From Bacteroidia bacterium (GTDB lineage Bacteria > Bacteroidota > Bacteroidia > Bacteroidales > UBA12481), in the NCBI GenBank assembly GCA_026391235.1, contig JAPLDV010000796.1, positions 1-12,905 on the forward strand: a stretch of DNA of 12,905 nucleotides. Direction: 5' to 3'. Of the stretch, positions 1 through 6,454 are shown one piece after another. Numbering within the stretch: the first letter of the stretch is position 1; each line of letters begins with the position of its first letter. Under the pieces are notes generated by a model. The model was not told where the DNA came from. It searched no databases and saw nothing but the letters and a program-made list of their open reading frames with translations. A program made the position numbers and the translations under genes.

Positions 1-3
1 TTT

Positions 4-94
4 TCAATAACCAATAACCAATAACCAATAACCAATAACCAATAACCAATAACCAACAACCAATAACCAATAACCAATAACTGATAACCAACAA
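4..94. repeat. CCAATAA heptamer tandem array
   Basis: Thirteen consecutive 7-base units occupy this stretch. Nine are exact CCAATAA (11-52 and 60-80) and the rest are near variants (TCAATAA at 4-10, CCAACAA at 53-59 and 88-94, CTGATAA at 81-87). Read on the other strand the array gives open but meaningless Tyr/Trp/Leu-rich frames, so it is not coding. The first 26 bases of the window recur identically at 1169-1194, which makes this a dispersed element. It resembles in style the short heptanucleotide tandem repeats known from filamentous cyanobacteria, but the unit differs and I do not claim the same family. Confidence 0.95.
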
Positions 95-114
95 CCCGAA
101 TCCCCCGGAGCAGC

Positions 115-168
115 GTCACGGGATCCCGGACTCCCGCCTGCCTGGCGGCAGCCGGTCTCCGGGATGAC
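115..168. repeat. GC-rich interrupted palindromic repeat element
   Basis: This GC-rich block stands out in AT-rich surroundings. It begins with GTCA and ends with TGAC. An outer stem pairs ATCCCGGA (123-130) with TCCGGGAT (158-165), and an inner hairpin pairs CCGCC (134-138) with GGCGG (144-148) around TGCCT. CGGGATCCCG at 119-128 is also a perfect palindrome. The layout is that of dispersed intergenic palindromic (REP/MITE-like) elements that fold into a cruciform or RNA hairpin. Translation of the minus strand (reading VIPETGCRQAGG) resembles spurious proteins often annotated over such repeats. Copy number elsewhere in the genome cannot be seen here. Confidence 0.7.
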
Positions 169-214
169 AAGGTCGCCGGGCGAAAAAGAAAGGAAGGGTG
201 TGGGTGTGCTTAAC

Positions 215-244
215 ACATAACCACATAACCACTTAACACTTAAT
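215..244. repeat. short ACATAACC/ACTTAAC tandem repeat
   Basis: Two exact 8-base units ACATAACC (215-222, 223-230) are followed by two degenerate units (ACTTAAC, ACTTAAT). Base composition and strand orientation match the heptamer array upstream: A and C rich on the + strand, with AACC at the core. It appears to be a related low-complexity repeat. Confidence 0.6.
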
Positions 245-301
245 CCTGATAAATACGAAATTATCAACATGATAAAATTTGAGCAAGTTGAGAAGATTTG
301 C

Positions 302-318
302 GGTCGAAATTTTCGACC
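302..318. promoter_or_regulatory. 17-bp perfect palindrome, possible operator
   Basis: Eight-base arms GGTCGAAA and TTTCGACC flank a single central T. Perfect symmetry of this length with almost no loop is more like a dimeric protein-binding site than a transcript hairpin. It lies about 190 bases upstream of the rhuM remnant and has no other neighbour to regulate. No T tract follows, so it is not a terminator. The regulatory role is inference from symmetry alone. Confidence 0.25.
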
Positions 319-440
319 ACAAAATATGTAATGACGCGATAATATTGGATGATGACTTGCAAACGAGTGAAACAGAAACCACCATAGAATTGAATTTTGC
401 AATCCTTAAATTTAAACATTCCATAAAACGAAAATAAAAA

Positions 441-461
441 ATAACCGACAACCGGCAACGG
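441..461. repeat. isolated AACCGACAACCGG repeat trace
   Basis: This short tract (ATAACCGACAACCGGCAACGG) repeats the AACCGACAAC core found in longer form at 1197-1250. The two tracts bracket the rhuM pseudogene, in the same orientation. Confidence 0.5.
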
Positions 462-509
462 AGTTTGTGGCATAGCAGCGTTTTTTTGTTTTATGAATAC
501 AATAACATA

Positions 510-1153
510 ATGAATACCCACACTGACAAAGGAGAAATTATTATATAACAACCGGATGATAAGTCCACACAACTCGAAGTTCGTATTGAGGAGGAAACTG
601 TTTGGCTTACCCAGACGCAAATGGCAGAACTTTTTCAGACAACACGCAATAACATTACATTTCATATTAGTAATATCTTCAAAGAAAGGGAATTAGAACA
701 GATCTCAGTATGTAAGGATTCCTTACTAACTGCACAAGATGGTAAAAATTACAAGACAAAACTTTATAACCTCGATGTTATAATTTCAATAGGTTACCGT
801 GTTAAATCACAGCGCGGTACGCAGTTTCGTATTTGGGCAAATCGTGTGCTGAAAGATTATTTATTGAAAGGTTACGTTATAAACCAGCGTGTTGATAGGA
901 TAGAAAATAAACTTTTGGAACATGACCAAAAATTTGACTTACTCATTAAAACAAACTTGCTGCCACACGAAGGCATTTTTTATGACGGACAAATATTCGA
1001 TGCTTACCAGTTTGCATCGGATTTAATCAAATCGGCGATACAATCTATACGGTTTATCACATTGGTGCCTCGCTTAAAGACCTTGGAAAAAAGTGGTTTG
1101 CGTTTTCAAAAATTGATCTCGATGCAAAAGAAATGATAAAAAAACTGCACTGA
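510..1153 (+). pseudogene. rhuM: RhuM-family protein, disrupted
   Basis: This is a broken member of the RhuM family (virulence protein RhuM, first noted in a Salmonella pathogenicity island; molecular function unknown). From ATG 510 the frame reads a short leader, then KGEIII, then TAA at 546-548 where the family has Tyr. It continues in frame with QPDDKSTQLEVRIEEETVWL into the conserved MAELFQTT segment (621) and on to GIFYDGQIFDAY and SDLIKSA (to about 1037). Around 1052-1058 the reading frame changes. The family C-terminus VYHIGASLKDLGKKW through KIDLDAKEMIKKLH then follows in another frame and stops at TGA 1151. The segment normally joining these parts, roughly 80-100 residues from memory, is missing. 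A 171-residue open frame (621-1136) survives but ends in frameshifted sequence. Two independent lesions argue against a sequencing error. Family assignment is strong; any residual activity is doubtful. Confidence 0.87.
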
Positions 1154-1168
1154 GAACCCGCCCGCAAC

Positions 1169-1194
1169 TTTTCAATAACCAATAACCAATAACC
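1169..1194. repeat. second copy of the TTTTCAATAACC heptamer element
   Basis: These 26 bases are identical to positions 1-26: a TTTTCAATAA head followed by CCAATAA units. Only two full heptamers are present here, against about a dozen at the window start. Together the copies bracket the degenerate rhuM region. Confidence 0.9.
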
Positions 1195-1196
1195 CA

Positions 1197-1250
1197 CAAC
1201 CGACAACGTCTTCCGACAACCGACAACGTTCTTCCGCCAACCGACAACAT
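1197..1250. repeat. 20-21 bp CAACCGACAACGT tandem repeat
   Basis: There are three units: 1197-1216, 1217-1237 and a partial one from 1238. Each carries CAACCGACAAC, and the first two add GT(T)CTTCCG. The tract runs to within about 10 bases of the wbpB start codon, so any promoter or leader for the operon must overlap it or lie upstream. A related short tract is at 441-461. Confidence 0.85.
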
Positions 1251-1260
1251 TTTTTGTAAT

Positions 1261-2214
1261 ATGAAAAACTTTGCTCTCATTGGTGCCGGTGGCTACATTG
1301 CCCCACGGCACATGAAGGCCATCCGGGACACTGGTAATGAACTGGTGGTTGCGATGGATCCAAACGATTCCGTGGGCGTTATCGATTCCTATTTTCCGGA
1401 GGCCGATTTTTTCACCGAATTCGAACGATTCGACAGGCATGTTGAAAAATTGAGAAGGAAGAATAGCGAAAGAGCAATCCAATATGTTTCAATTTGTTCG
1501 CCTAACCATCTCCACGATGCCCACATCCGGTTTGCGCTCCGGTCGGGTGCTAACGCTATATGCGAGAAGCCCATCGTTCTCAACCCCTGGAATATCGACG
1601 CCCTTCAAATGATTGAGGCCGATTCGGGGTGCAAAGTATATACTGTTTTACAACTCCGCCTGCATCCGGCTATCATAGCCTTACGCGAAAGGGTGCAAAG
1701 TGCCCCCAAAGATAAAGTCTTTGATGTTGACCTCAACTATATCACCTCCCGCGGCAAATGGTATCACTACTCCTGGAAAGGGGACGAGAAAAAATCCGGT
1801 GGCGTTGCAACCAATATCGGAGTACATTTTTATGATATGCTTCACTTTGTGTTTGGTGAACTAAAACAAAACGTAGTGCATCATCGTGATGCAAATCGTG
1901 CGGCCGGTTTCCTGGAATATGAGCGGGCAAGGGTACGCTGGTTTCTATCCGTGGATGCCAACGATTTGCCTCTATCCGCCAAAGAAAAGAGTCTGCGTAC
2001 GCACCGGTCGCTTACCATCGACGGTGAGGAGATTGAATTTTCCGACGGGTTTACTGATTTACATACCCGAATTTATGAGGGTATTCTTTCCGGTTCCGGA
2101 TTCGGCCTTGAAGCCAACCGGATAGCGATTCAAACGGTATCGGACATTCGCAATCATCAGGCTATTGGGCTCCATGGAGATTTTCATCCGTACTTAAAAG
2201 AAATACTTAAATGA
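1261..2214 (+). CDS. wbpB: UDP-GlcNAc-uronate 3-dehydrogenase, WbpB/WlbA family
   Basis: This is a Gfo/Idh/MocA-type NAD-dependent oxidoreductase of 317 residues. The N-terminal Rossmann motif is GAGGYIAPRH (residues 8-17). The family EKP motif (102-104) supplies the catalytic lysine, and NIGVHFYDML (185-194) carries the conserved histidine. YITSRGKWY (160-168) and the ARVRWFLSVDANDLP segment match what I recall of Pseudomonas aeruginosa WbpB closely. WbpB/WlbA oxidises C3 of UDP-2-acetamido-2-deoxy-glucuronic acid in the cytoplasm. This is the step before transamination and acetylation in making UDP-2,3-diacetamido uronic acids for O-antigen. The ATG at 1261 gives the exact family N-terminus (MKNFALIGA), although no Shine-Dalgarno is visible. 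Partner enzymes (WbpA, WbpD, WbpE, WbpI types) are absent from the window. The gene is about 50% GC, like the exporter genes that follow. Confidence 0.93.
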   Translation: MKNFALIGAGGYIAPRHMKAIRDTGNELVVAMDPNDSVGVIDSYFPEADFFTEFERFDRHVEKLRRKNSERAIQYVSICSPNHLHDAHIRFALRSGANAICEKPIVLNPWNIDALQMIEADSGCKVYTVLQLRLHPAIIALRERVQSAPKDKVFDVDLNYITSRGKWYHYSWKGDEKKSGGVATNIGVHFYDMLHFVFGELKQNVVHHRDANRAAGFLEYERARVRWFLSVDANDLPLSAKEKSLRTHRSLTIDGEEIEFSDGFTDLHTRIYEGILSGSGFGLEANRIAIQTVSDIRNHQAIGLHGDFHPYLKEILK

Positions 2215-2282
2215 CAAGCATTCGCCATATGACCCTCAAAGCATTTCAAAGCGAAAAGTCAAGATTATTGAAAAAGTATTAG
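2211..2282 (+). CDS. possible 23-residue micro-ORF between wbpB and wzm
   Basis: An ATG at 2211 overlaps the wbpB stop codon in an ATGA arrangement and opens a 23-codon frame (MTSIRHMTLKAFQSEKSRLL plus KKY). Its TAG stop at 2280-2282 touches the AGGAGA ribosome binding site of wzm. The peptide is basic and matches nothing I recognise. It could couple translation of wzm to wbpB, be the remnant of a lost gene, or be chance. The geometry at both ends is the only evidence. Confidence 0.25.
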   Translation: MTSIRHMTLKAFQSEKSRLLKKY

Positions 2283-2286
2283 GAGA
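2281..2286 (+). promoter_or_regulatory. Shine-Dalgarno for wzm, selects a TTG start
   Basis: AGGAGA lies six bases upstream of TTG at 2293-2295. No ATG or GTG in the same frame has comparable spacing, so the site supports a TTG start for the permease. Confidence 0.75.
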
Positions 2287-2292
2287 AAAAAT

Positions 2293-3129
2293 TTGAAAAC
2301 TGAATTCACCATCTCCCCGCCAAAACGGTATGCCCGGATCAACTGGCCGGAGCTCTGGCGATACCGCGACCTGTTCCTGGTTTTAGCCTGGCGTGACATT
2401 TCCGTGCGATACAAGCAGACTGTTCTTGGCGTGCTGTGGGCCGTCCTCCAGCCAGTTATCACGATGATCATCTTTACCTTCATCTTTAACCGGATGGCCG
2501 GCATTCAGAGTGGCGATGGAACCCCTTACCCCATCTTCCTCTACACCGGGCAACTTTTCTGGACCTATTTTTCGGGAACTCTCACCAATGCCAGCAACTC
2601 TATGGTCGCTAATGCCAGTCTGGTCCAGAAGATTTATTTCCCGCGACTCATCCTGCCGGCCACTGCGGCAACCTCAGGGCTTGTTGACTTTCTCATCGCC
2701 CTGGTCATATTGTTTGGCATGATGGTCTGGTATGGCATTATGCCAGGCTGGATCGGATTGCTGACCTTCCCCATCCTGCTTTTGACGAGTGTTATGTGCG
2801 CATTGGGCATTGGGCTGTTTTTGGCTTCCCTAAACGTCAAATACCGCGATGTCCGGTATGCCTTGCCATTCCTTATTAATATTCTGATGTATGTTACCCC
2901 TGTGATCTATCCGGTATCCATGCTGGATAAACATCCCTGTGCAAAAACAATCATGACCTGGCTCAACCCTATGTCCGGTGTGATCTCCAATGTCCGCGCC
3001 GGTATCCTGGGCAAATCGGAGTTTGACTGGGCTGTTCTCGGTATTTCTCTGCTGGTCAGTATCGTGTACCTGGCTATCGGTCTCCATTACTTCCGTACTA
3101 CCGAACGGTACTTTGCTGATATTGCTTGA
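2293..3129 (+). CDS. wzm: ABC-2 polysaccharide export permease (Wzm)
   Basis: This is the 278-residue inner-membrane permease that, with the ATPase encoded next, flips lipid-linked polysaccharide to the periplasm. It has the usual Wzm length and layout. An amphipathic cytoplasmic N-terminus contains the family segment LAWRDISVRYKQTVLGVLWA (31-50). About six hydrophobic helices follow, near residues 48-66, 80-97, 128-148, 155-178, 190-208 and 247-265. NVKYRDVRYALPF (181-193) and LNPMSGVI (224-231) are other recognisable family segments. Translation starts at TTG with a good Shine-Dalgarno. The next gene starts 18 bases after the TGA stop, as expected for a coupled permease/ATPase pair. GC content is high here (over 60% in one counted line), like wbpB. 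Confidence 0.95.
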   Translation: MKTEFTISPPKRYARINWPELWRYRDLFLVLAWRDISVRYKQTVLGVLWAVLQPVITMIIFTFIFNRMAGIQSGDGTPYPIFLYTGQLFWTYFSGTLTNASNSMVANASLVQKIYFPRLILPATAATSGLVDFLIALVILFGMMVWYGIMPGWIGLLTFPILLLTSVMCALGIGLFLASLNVKYRDVRYALPFLINILMYVTPVIYPVSMLDKHPCAKTIMTWLNPMSGVISNVRAGILGKSEFDWAVLGISLLVSIVYLAIGLHYFRTTERYFADIA

Positions 3130-3147
3130 TAAAGAACTAAAGATAAA

Positions 3148-4410
3148 TTGAAACCCATCATCGAAATCAATGGCCTTGGCAAGATGTACCGAATTGGTGC
3201 GATGCGCCAGCCCTACCTATCCCTTCGTGACGAGTTGACAAAACCCTTCCGTCGCCTCTCCTCCGCATTTTCACAATTGACCAAGGACCAAAGACTAAGG
3301 ACCAAGGACCAAAAACGGTCTTCAATCGACTTCTGGGCTCTCCGCGACGTCTCCTTCTCCATTAACGAAGGCGAAGCCGTTGGAATCATCGGGAGCAACG
3401 GGGCCGGCAAGAGCACCCTCCTCAAGATACTATCACAGATCACCCCGCCGACAGAAGGCAAAATCACTTGCCGTGGCCGGATAGCCAGCCTGCTTGAGGT
3501 TGGTACGGGCTTCCACCCCGAACTCACTGGGCGTGAAAACATTTTTTTGAATGGTGCAATTCTGGGAATGACACGGACCGAAATTCGAAAAAAATTCGAT
3601 GAAATTGTTTCCTTCGCTGAAGTAGAAAAGTTCCTGGATACACCAGTCAAGCGTTACTCCTCTGGCATGTACGTCCGTTTAGCCTTTGCGGTCGCTGCTC
3701 ATTTGGAGCCAGAAATATTGGTTGTGGATGAGGTCCTGGCTGTTGGTGATGCACAGTTTCAAAAGAAATGTTTGGGGAAGATGGGAGAGGTGGCCAAGGG
3801 TGGGCGGACAGTTCTCTTTGTCAGCCACAATATGGCGGCGATTCAGGCTTTATGTACCAAAGCAATCTATTTGGACGCTGGTAAAATGTTTGGTTTTGGA
3901 GAAGTTGATGAACAGATTGGAGAATATCTTGGAAAAATTCAAACGGAAAGGAAAACTTATAAACTTGGACCAATAGGTCTGGGTGCGTTTGCACAGCTTA
4001 GAAAATTTGAGTTCCGACCCACCCCAGTAATAAGTTGCGGTCAGTGTGAATTTTTGGTCGAGTTATGGTCAGAACGAACACTCAGAATAGATGATTTTTG
4101 CGTTATTATTTCATCCTCTGCGACTTCTAGGCTGGCAATTATTGATTTGCGTTCACCCGAAAGTTATTTTCTGAAACCGCTTGAATCTATTGTTATCAGT
4201 GGGAAAATAACATCGATGCCATTTGTTGAAGGAAGTTACAGCGTTGGCTTGTACTATAAAATTGACGGGATATCTAATCATGCAATGGACATTACGGATA
4301 TTGATATAGTCGCAAGATTAGAGCATGTTAGTGTTATCCCTTATCCAGTAGCGGCTCGGGGGATAGTTCATTTACATACAAGTTTTGAAGTCGAATACAG
4401 TTTGATATAA
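3148..4410 (+). CDS. wzt: ABC transporter ATPase with C-terminal sugar-binding domain (Wzt)
   Basis: This is the cytoplasmic ATPase partner of Wzm, 420 residues. The nucleotide-binding domain shows Walker A GSNGAGKST (82-90), the degenerate signature RYSSGM (169-174), Walker B ILVVDE (190-195) and the H-loop histidine (H227). Residues from about 270 to 420 form a beta-rich extension. In O9a-type Wzt this domain binds the terminally modified glycan and gives substrate specificity. The start is TTG at 3148, giving KPIIEINGLGKMYRIG, the normal family N-terminus; no strong Shine-Dalgarno is seen. Residues 45-56 (TKDQRLRTKDQK) are encoded by five GACCAAG heptamers and look like an in-frame repeat insertion in a variable loop. 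GC falls from about 50-60% to about 32-47% just after the H-loop, suggesting the two domains have different histories. Confidence 0.95.
   Translation: MKPIIEINGLGKMYRIGAMRQPYLSLRDELTKPFRRLSSAFSQLTKDQRLRTKDQKRSSIDFWALRDVSFSINEGEAVGIIGSNGAGKSTLLKILSQITPPTEGKITCRGRIASLLEVGTGFHPELTGRENIFLNGAILGMTRTEIRKKFDEIVSFAEVEKFLDTPVKRYSSGMYVRLAFAVAAHLEPEILVVDEVLAVGDAQFQKKCLGKMGEVAKGGRTVLFVSHNMAAIQALCTKAIYLDAGKMFGFGEVDEQIGEYLGKIQTERKTYKLGPIGLGAFAQLRKFEFRPTPVISCGQCEFLVELWSERTLRIDDFCVIISSSATSRLAIIDLRSPESYFLKPLESIVISGKITSMPFVEGSYSVGLYYKIDGISNHAMDITDIDIVARLEHVSVIPYPVAARGIVHLHTSFEVEYSLI
3279..3313. repeat. GACCAAG heptamer tract inside wzt
   Basis: Five 7-base units lie end to end: GACCAAG, GACCAAA, GACTAAG, GACCAAG, GACCAAA. 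Because 7 and 3 are coprime, the protein repeats every seven residues (TKDQRLR, TKDQK). The tract lies in the loop before SSIDFWALRDVSF, where Wzt-like proteins vary in length, so the ATPase fold should tolerate it. Confidence 0.9.
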
Positions 4411-4431
4411 TAGCAATTTATCAAGGGATTT

Positions 4432-5358
4432 ATGATGAGAATTTTAACAAAAATTGCATACATGTTTCGTAAACTTTTATTAAAATTTTTCCGGTATTGT
4501 AGAGATGTGGAATCCAATCAAAAAGGGAAGAAGTATTTATGGATATCTAATAGGGAGGAACCCTTTGAATTCAAGCCCACTAAACATTTAAGTATATTGC
4601 TATATCCTGATGGACAGATAGCAAAAATGCTTTATATGTCAGGATATGAACTAGTAGAAATTCAGTTGGTCATAACCTATCTTAAAAAGGGGATGAATGT
4701 GTTAGATATAGGTGCAAATATTGGTGTTTACTCACTAATTGCTAATAAGATAGTAGGTCCAACTGGGCATGTATGGTCATTTGAGCCGTCCTCGGAATCC
4801 TATAGTCGGCTAATAGCTAACCTGGCATTAAATCGTGCTTCTTCTGTCAAACCTGTCAAAATTGCACTTTCCAATGTTGCAGAAACAATGCTTAAGATTA
4901 AGCGTGACCCTGGGTATAAAGATGGTGAAAGGTATTTATCAACACGTAAAGAAGCAACATTCAAAGAGGTCGCAGATGTATTATGCGATTCTGGTGATGA
5001 TGAATGGGTTCAAGTCACCACACTAGACTATTATTTTTATACCGTAGATAGGTCTAGTCCGAGAATCGATTTTATAAAAATGGATGTGGAAGGAGTGGAA
5101 TATAGCGTATTCCGTGGTGCACAGAAATTATTAACAGACAACCAAAGAATTCTAATTCTCTTCGAATGCACGTTGCAAGGATGTGCGCTTTCAGGGCATA
5201 AAATGGGCGACATATTCCTATATTTAAGAGGACTTGGATTTGTGCTTTATGGATGGCATTCTGAAAATAAAACATGGGATGACAGTGAAGAATATTTAGC
5301 AGTAGTTGGAAACATTTGGGCGTGCCGAAGTAAGTATATTTTGCCATACCTCAATTGA
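4432..5358 (+). CDS. FkbM-family SAM-dependent methyltransferase
   Basis: This is a 308-residue class I methyltransferase of the FkbM type, a family that usually O-methylates sugars or polyketides. The SAM-binding glycine motif is VLDIGANIGVYSL (90-102), with an acidic residue at the end of strand 2 in WSFEPS (115-120). The family block DFIKMDVEGVEYSVFRGA lies at 213-230. The N-terminal 85 residues are basic with a hydrophobic helix, possibly a membrane-surface anchor. Two adjacent ATGs (4432 and 4435) are present. The AAGGGA ribosome site at 4423-4428 is spaced better for the second. Lying directly after wzt in strongly AT-rich DNA (about 22% GC in its first line), it is probably a serotype-specific modifier of the exported glycan. 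The acceptor is unknown. Confidence 0.9.
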   Translation: MMRILTKIAYMFRKLLLKFFRYCRDVESNQKGKKYLWISNREEPFEFKPTKHLSILLYPDGQIAKMLYMSGYELVEIQLVITYLKKGMNVLDIGANIGVYSLIANKIVGPTGHVWSFEPSSESYSRLIANLALNRASSVKPVKIALSNVAETMLKIKRDPGYKDGERYLSTRKEATFKEVADVLCDSGDDEWVQVTTLDYYFYTVDRSSPRIDFIKMDVEGVEYSVFRGAQKLLTDNQRILILFECTLQGCALSGHKMGDIFLYLRGLGFVLYGWHSENKTWDDSEEYLAVVGNIWACRSKYILPYLN

Positions 5359-5405
5359 TTGCGGGTTAAATATTGATCGTCCACATTAAATAAAAGTTTG
5401 ACATC

Positions 5406-6410
5406 ATGGTCTCATCGACAAAATTTGTAGTTATAACATCAATAAACCCACCCACTGAAGCAATTGGTTGTTTCAGTAAATGGGATGGTTGGCAGGTTGT
5501 AGTTGTTGGTGACCGCGAATCTCCAGCAAATTGGTACCATGATAATGTTATATACTTTTCCATTGACGAACAATATAATGACTTCGGACAGCTTGCCAAA
5601 GCTATACCTGAAAATACTTATACGCGAAAAATGCTTGGTTATGTTTATGCCATTCGGCATGGGGCAACGGCAATCTTTGAAAGCGATGACGACAATCTTC
5701 CATATGCAGATGCTGTGAGTAAAATTGAAAATCTACTTTACTCAACTGATCGCATGGACTGTAAGCGACTGAGAAGTGACATTGGCTGGTTGAATATTTA
5801 CAAAGCATTTGGTGCTCATAAATGTTGGCCTCGAGGATTTCCTCTCGAATACGTTAATTTACCTGAAGCGTCAAGCATGCCTGGTACGGATTTTAAACCA
5901 TGGGGGACAGTGCAATTTCTTGCTGATGAGGACCCTGATGTAGATGCCATATATCGCATGCTTGATGGAGAACCTGTCTATTTTGCACATGACCGAAAAT
6001 ACGTTTTAGATGAAGGAACGTATTGTCCCATCAACTCTCAAGCTACACTTTGGTTGCCAGAAATGTTTCCATTGTTATTTTTACCGTTGGGAGTACCGGA
6101 TCGTGTAACGGATATTCTGAGAGGTTATATTGCCTTGTCTTGTCTTTGGAAGTTGGGTAAAACTATTGCTTACATAAGTCCAATTGTTAAGCAAGAACGC
6201 AACGTTCATAATTTATTAAATGATTTCAAACAAGAAATGTTTCTTTATAATAATGCAAATAATTGGTCGCGCATCTTACTTGAAATTAAAGGGTGCAATG
6301 CGAGTGATTACTACCTATATTCACTACAGGAACTCATTAAGATAATGGCAATACCAAAAAATAATTTAGAGGTTTATAAAATGTTTATAAAGGATTCTGG
6401 TCTGAAATAG
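5406..6410 (+). CDS. STELLO-like (DUF288) glycosyltransferase
   Basis: The 334-residue protein resembles the STELLO/DUF288 family, known from plant Golgi proteins linked to cellulose synthase and from nematode homologues. It begins with FVVITSINPPTEAI (7-20), then WQVVVVGDRESP (29-40). TRKMLGYVYAIRHGA (73-87) leads to the acidic ESDDDN (92-97), which I take as the metal and nucleotide-sugar binding triad of a GT-A fold. FGAHKCWPRGFPLE (135-148) and WLPEMFPLLFLP (216-227) are further family-like blocks. It has no signal peptide or membrane helix, so it should act in the cytoplasm on the growing glycan. There is no clear Shine-Dalgarno, but the start agrees with the first beta strand. Donor and acceptor sugars are unknown. 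Family membership is from motif memory, not a search. Confidence 0.75.
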   Translation: MVSSTKFVVITSINPPTEAIGCFSKWDGWQVVVVGDRESPANWYHDNVIYFSIDEQYNDFGQLAKAIPENTYTRKMLGYVYAIRHGATAIFESDDDNLPYADAVSKIENLLYSTDRMDCKRLRSDIGWLNIYKAFGAHKCWPRGFPLEYVNLPEASSMPGTDFKPWGTVQFLADEDPDVDAIYRMLDGEPVYFAHDRKYVLDEGTYCPINSQATLWLPEMFPLLFLPLGVPDRVTDILRGYIALSCLWKLGKTIAYISPIVKQERNVHNLLNDFKQEMFLYNNANNWSRILLEIKGCNASDYYLYSLQELIKIMAIPKNNLEVYKMFIKDSGLK

Positions 6411-6454
6411 GTTAATAAAATAAAAGAAACATTAGTAACGTAAAAGGAAGGAAT

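Larger units (their letters stand above)
245..509. other. gene-free AT-rich stretch with a 17-bp palindrome
   Basis: No convincing coding region is visible on either strand. The open frames are short, lack ribosome binding sites and match nothing I recognise. A perfect inverted repeat, GGTCGAAA-T-TTTCGACC, lies at 302-318. A short trace of the CCGACAAC-type repeat lies at 441-461. The stretch ends at the original start of the broken rhuM gene. Confidence 0.5.

Noticed and set aside
4..94. CRISPR array
   Set aside because: The units are 7 bases, contiguous and without spacers, and no cas genes are present.
4..402. Minus-strand open frame rich in repeated Trp-Leu-Val-Ile-Gly-Tyr
   Set aside because: It is only the translation of the CCAATAA array and palindrome; there is no ribosome site, and the open frame results from the repeat unit lacking stops.
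621..1136. Intact small RhuM gene starting at ATG 621
   Set aside because: Conserved family sequence extends upstream in frame to before a stop codon, and the last part is frameshifted, so this is a fragment of a pseudogene.
1057..1482. Minus-strand frame across the repeats and the start of wbpB
   Set aside because: It overlaps the wbpB coding sequence and the repeat tracts, and its residues reflect those repeats.
2830..3087. Minus-strand frame inside wzm
   Set aside because: It lies wholly within a well-supported permease gene and resembles no known protein.
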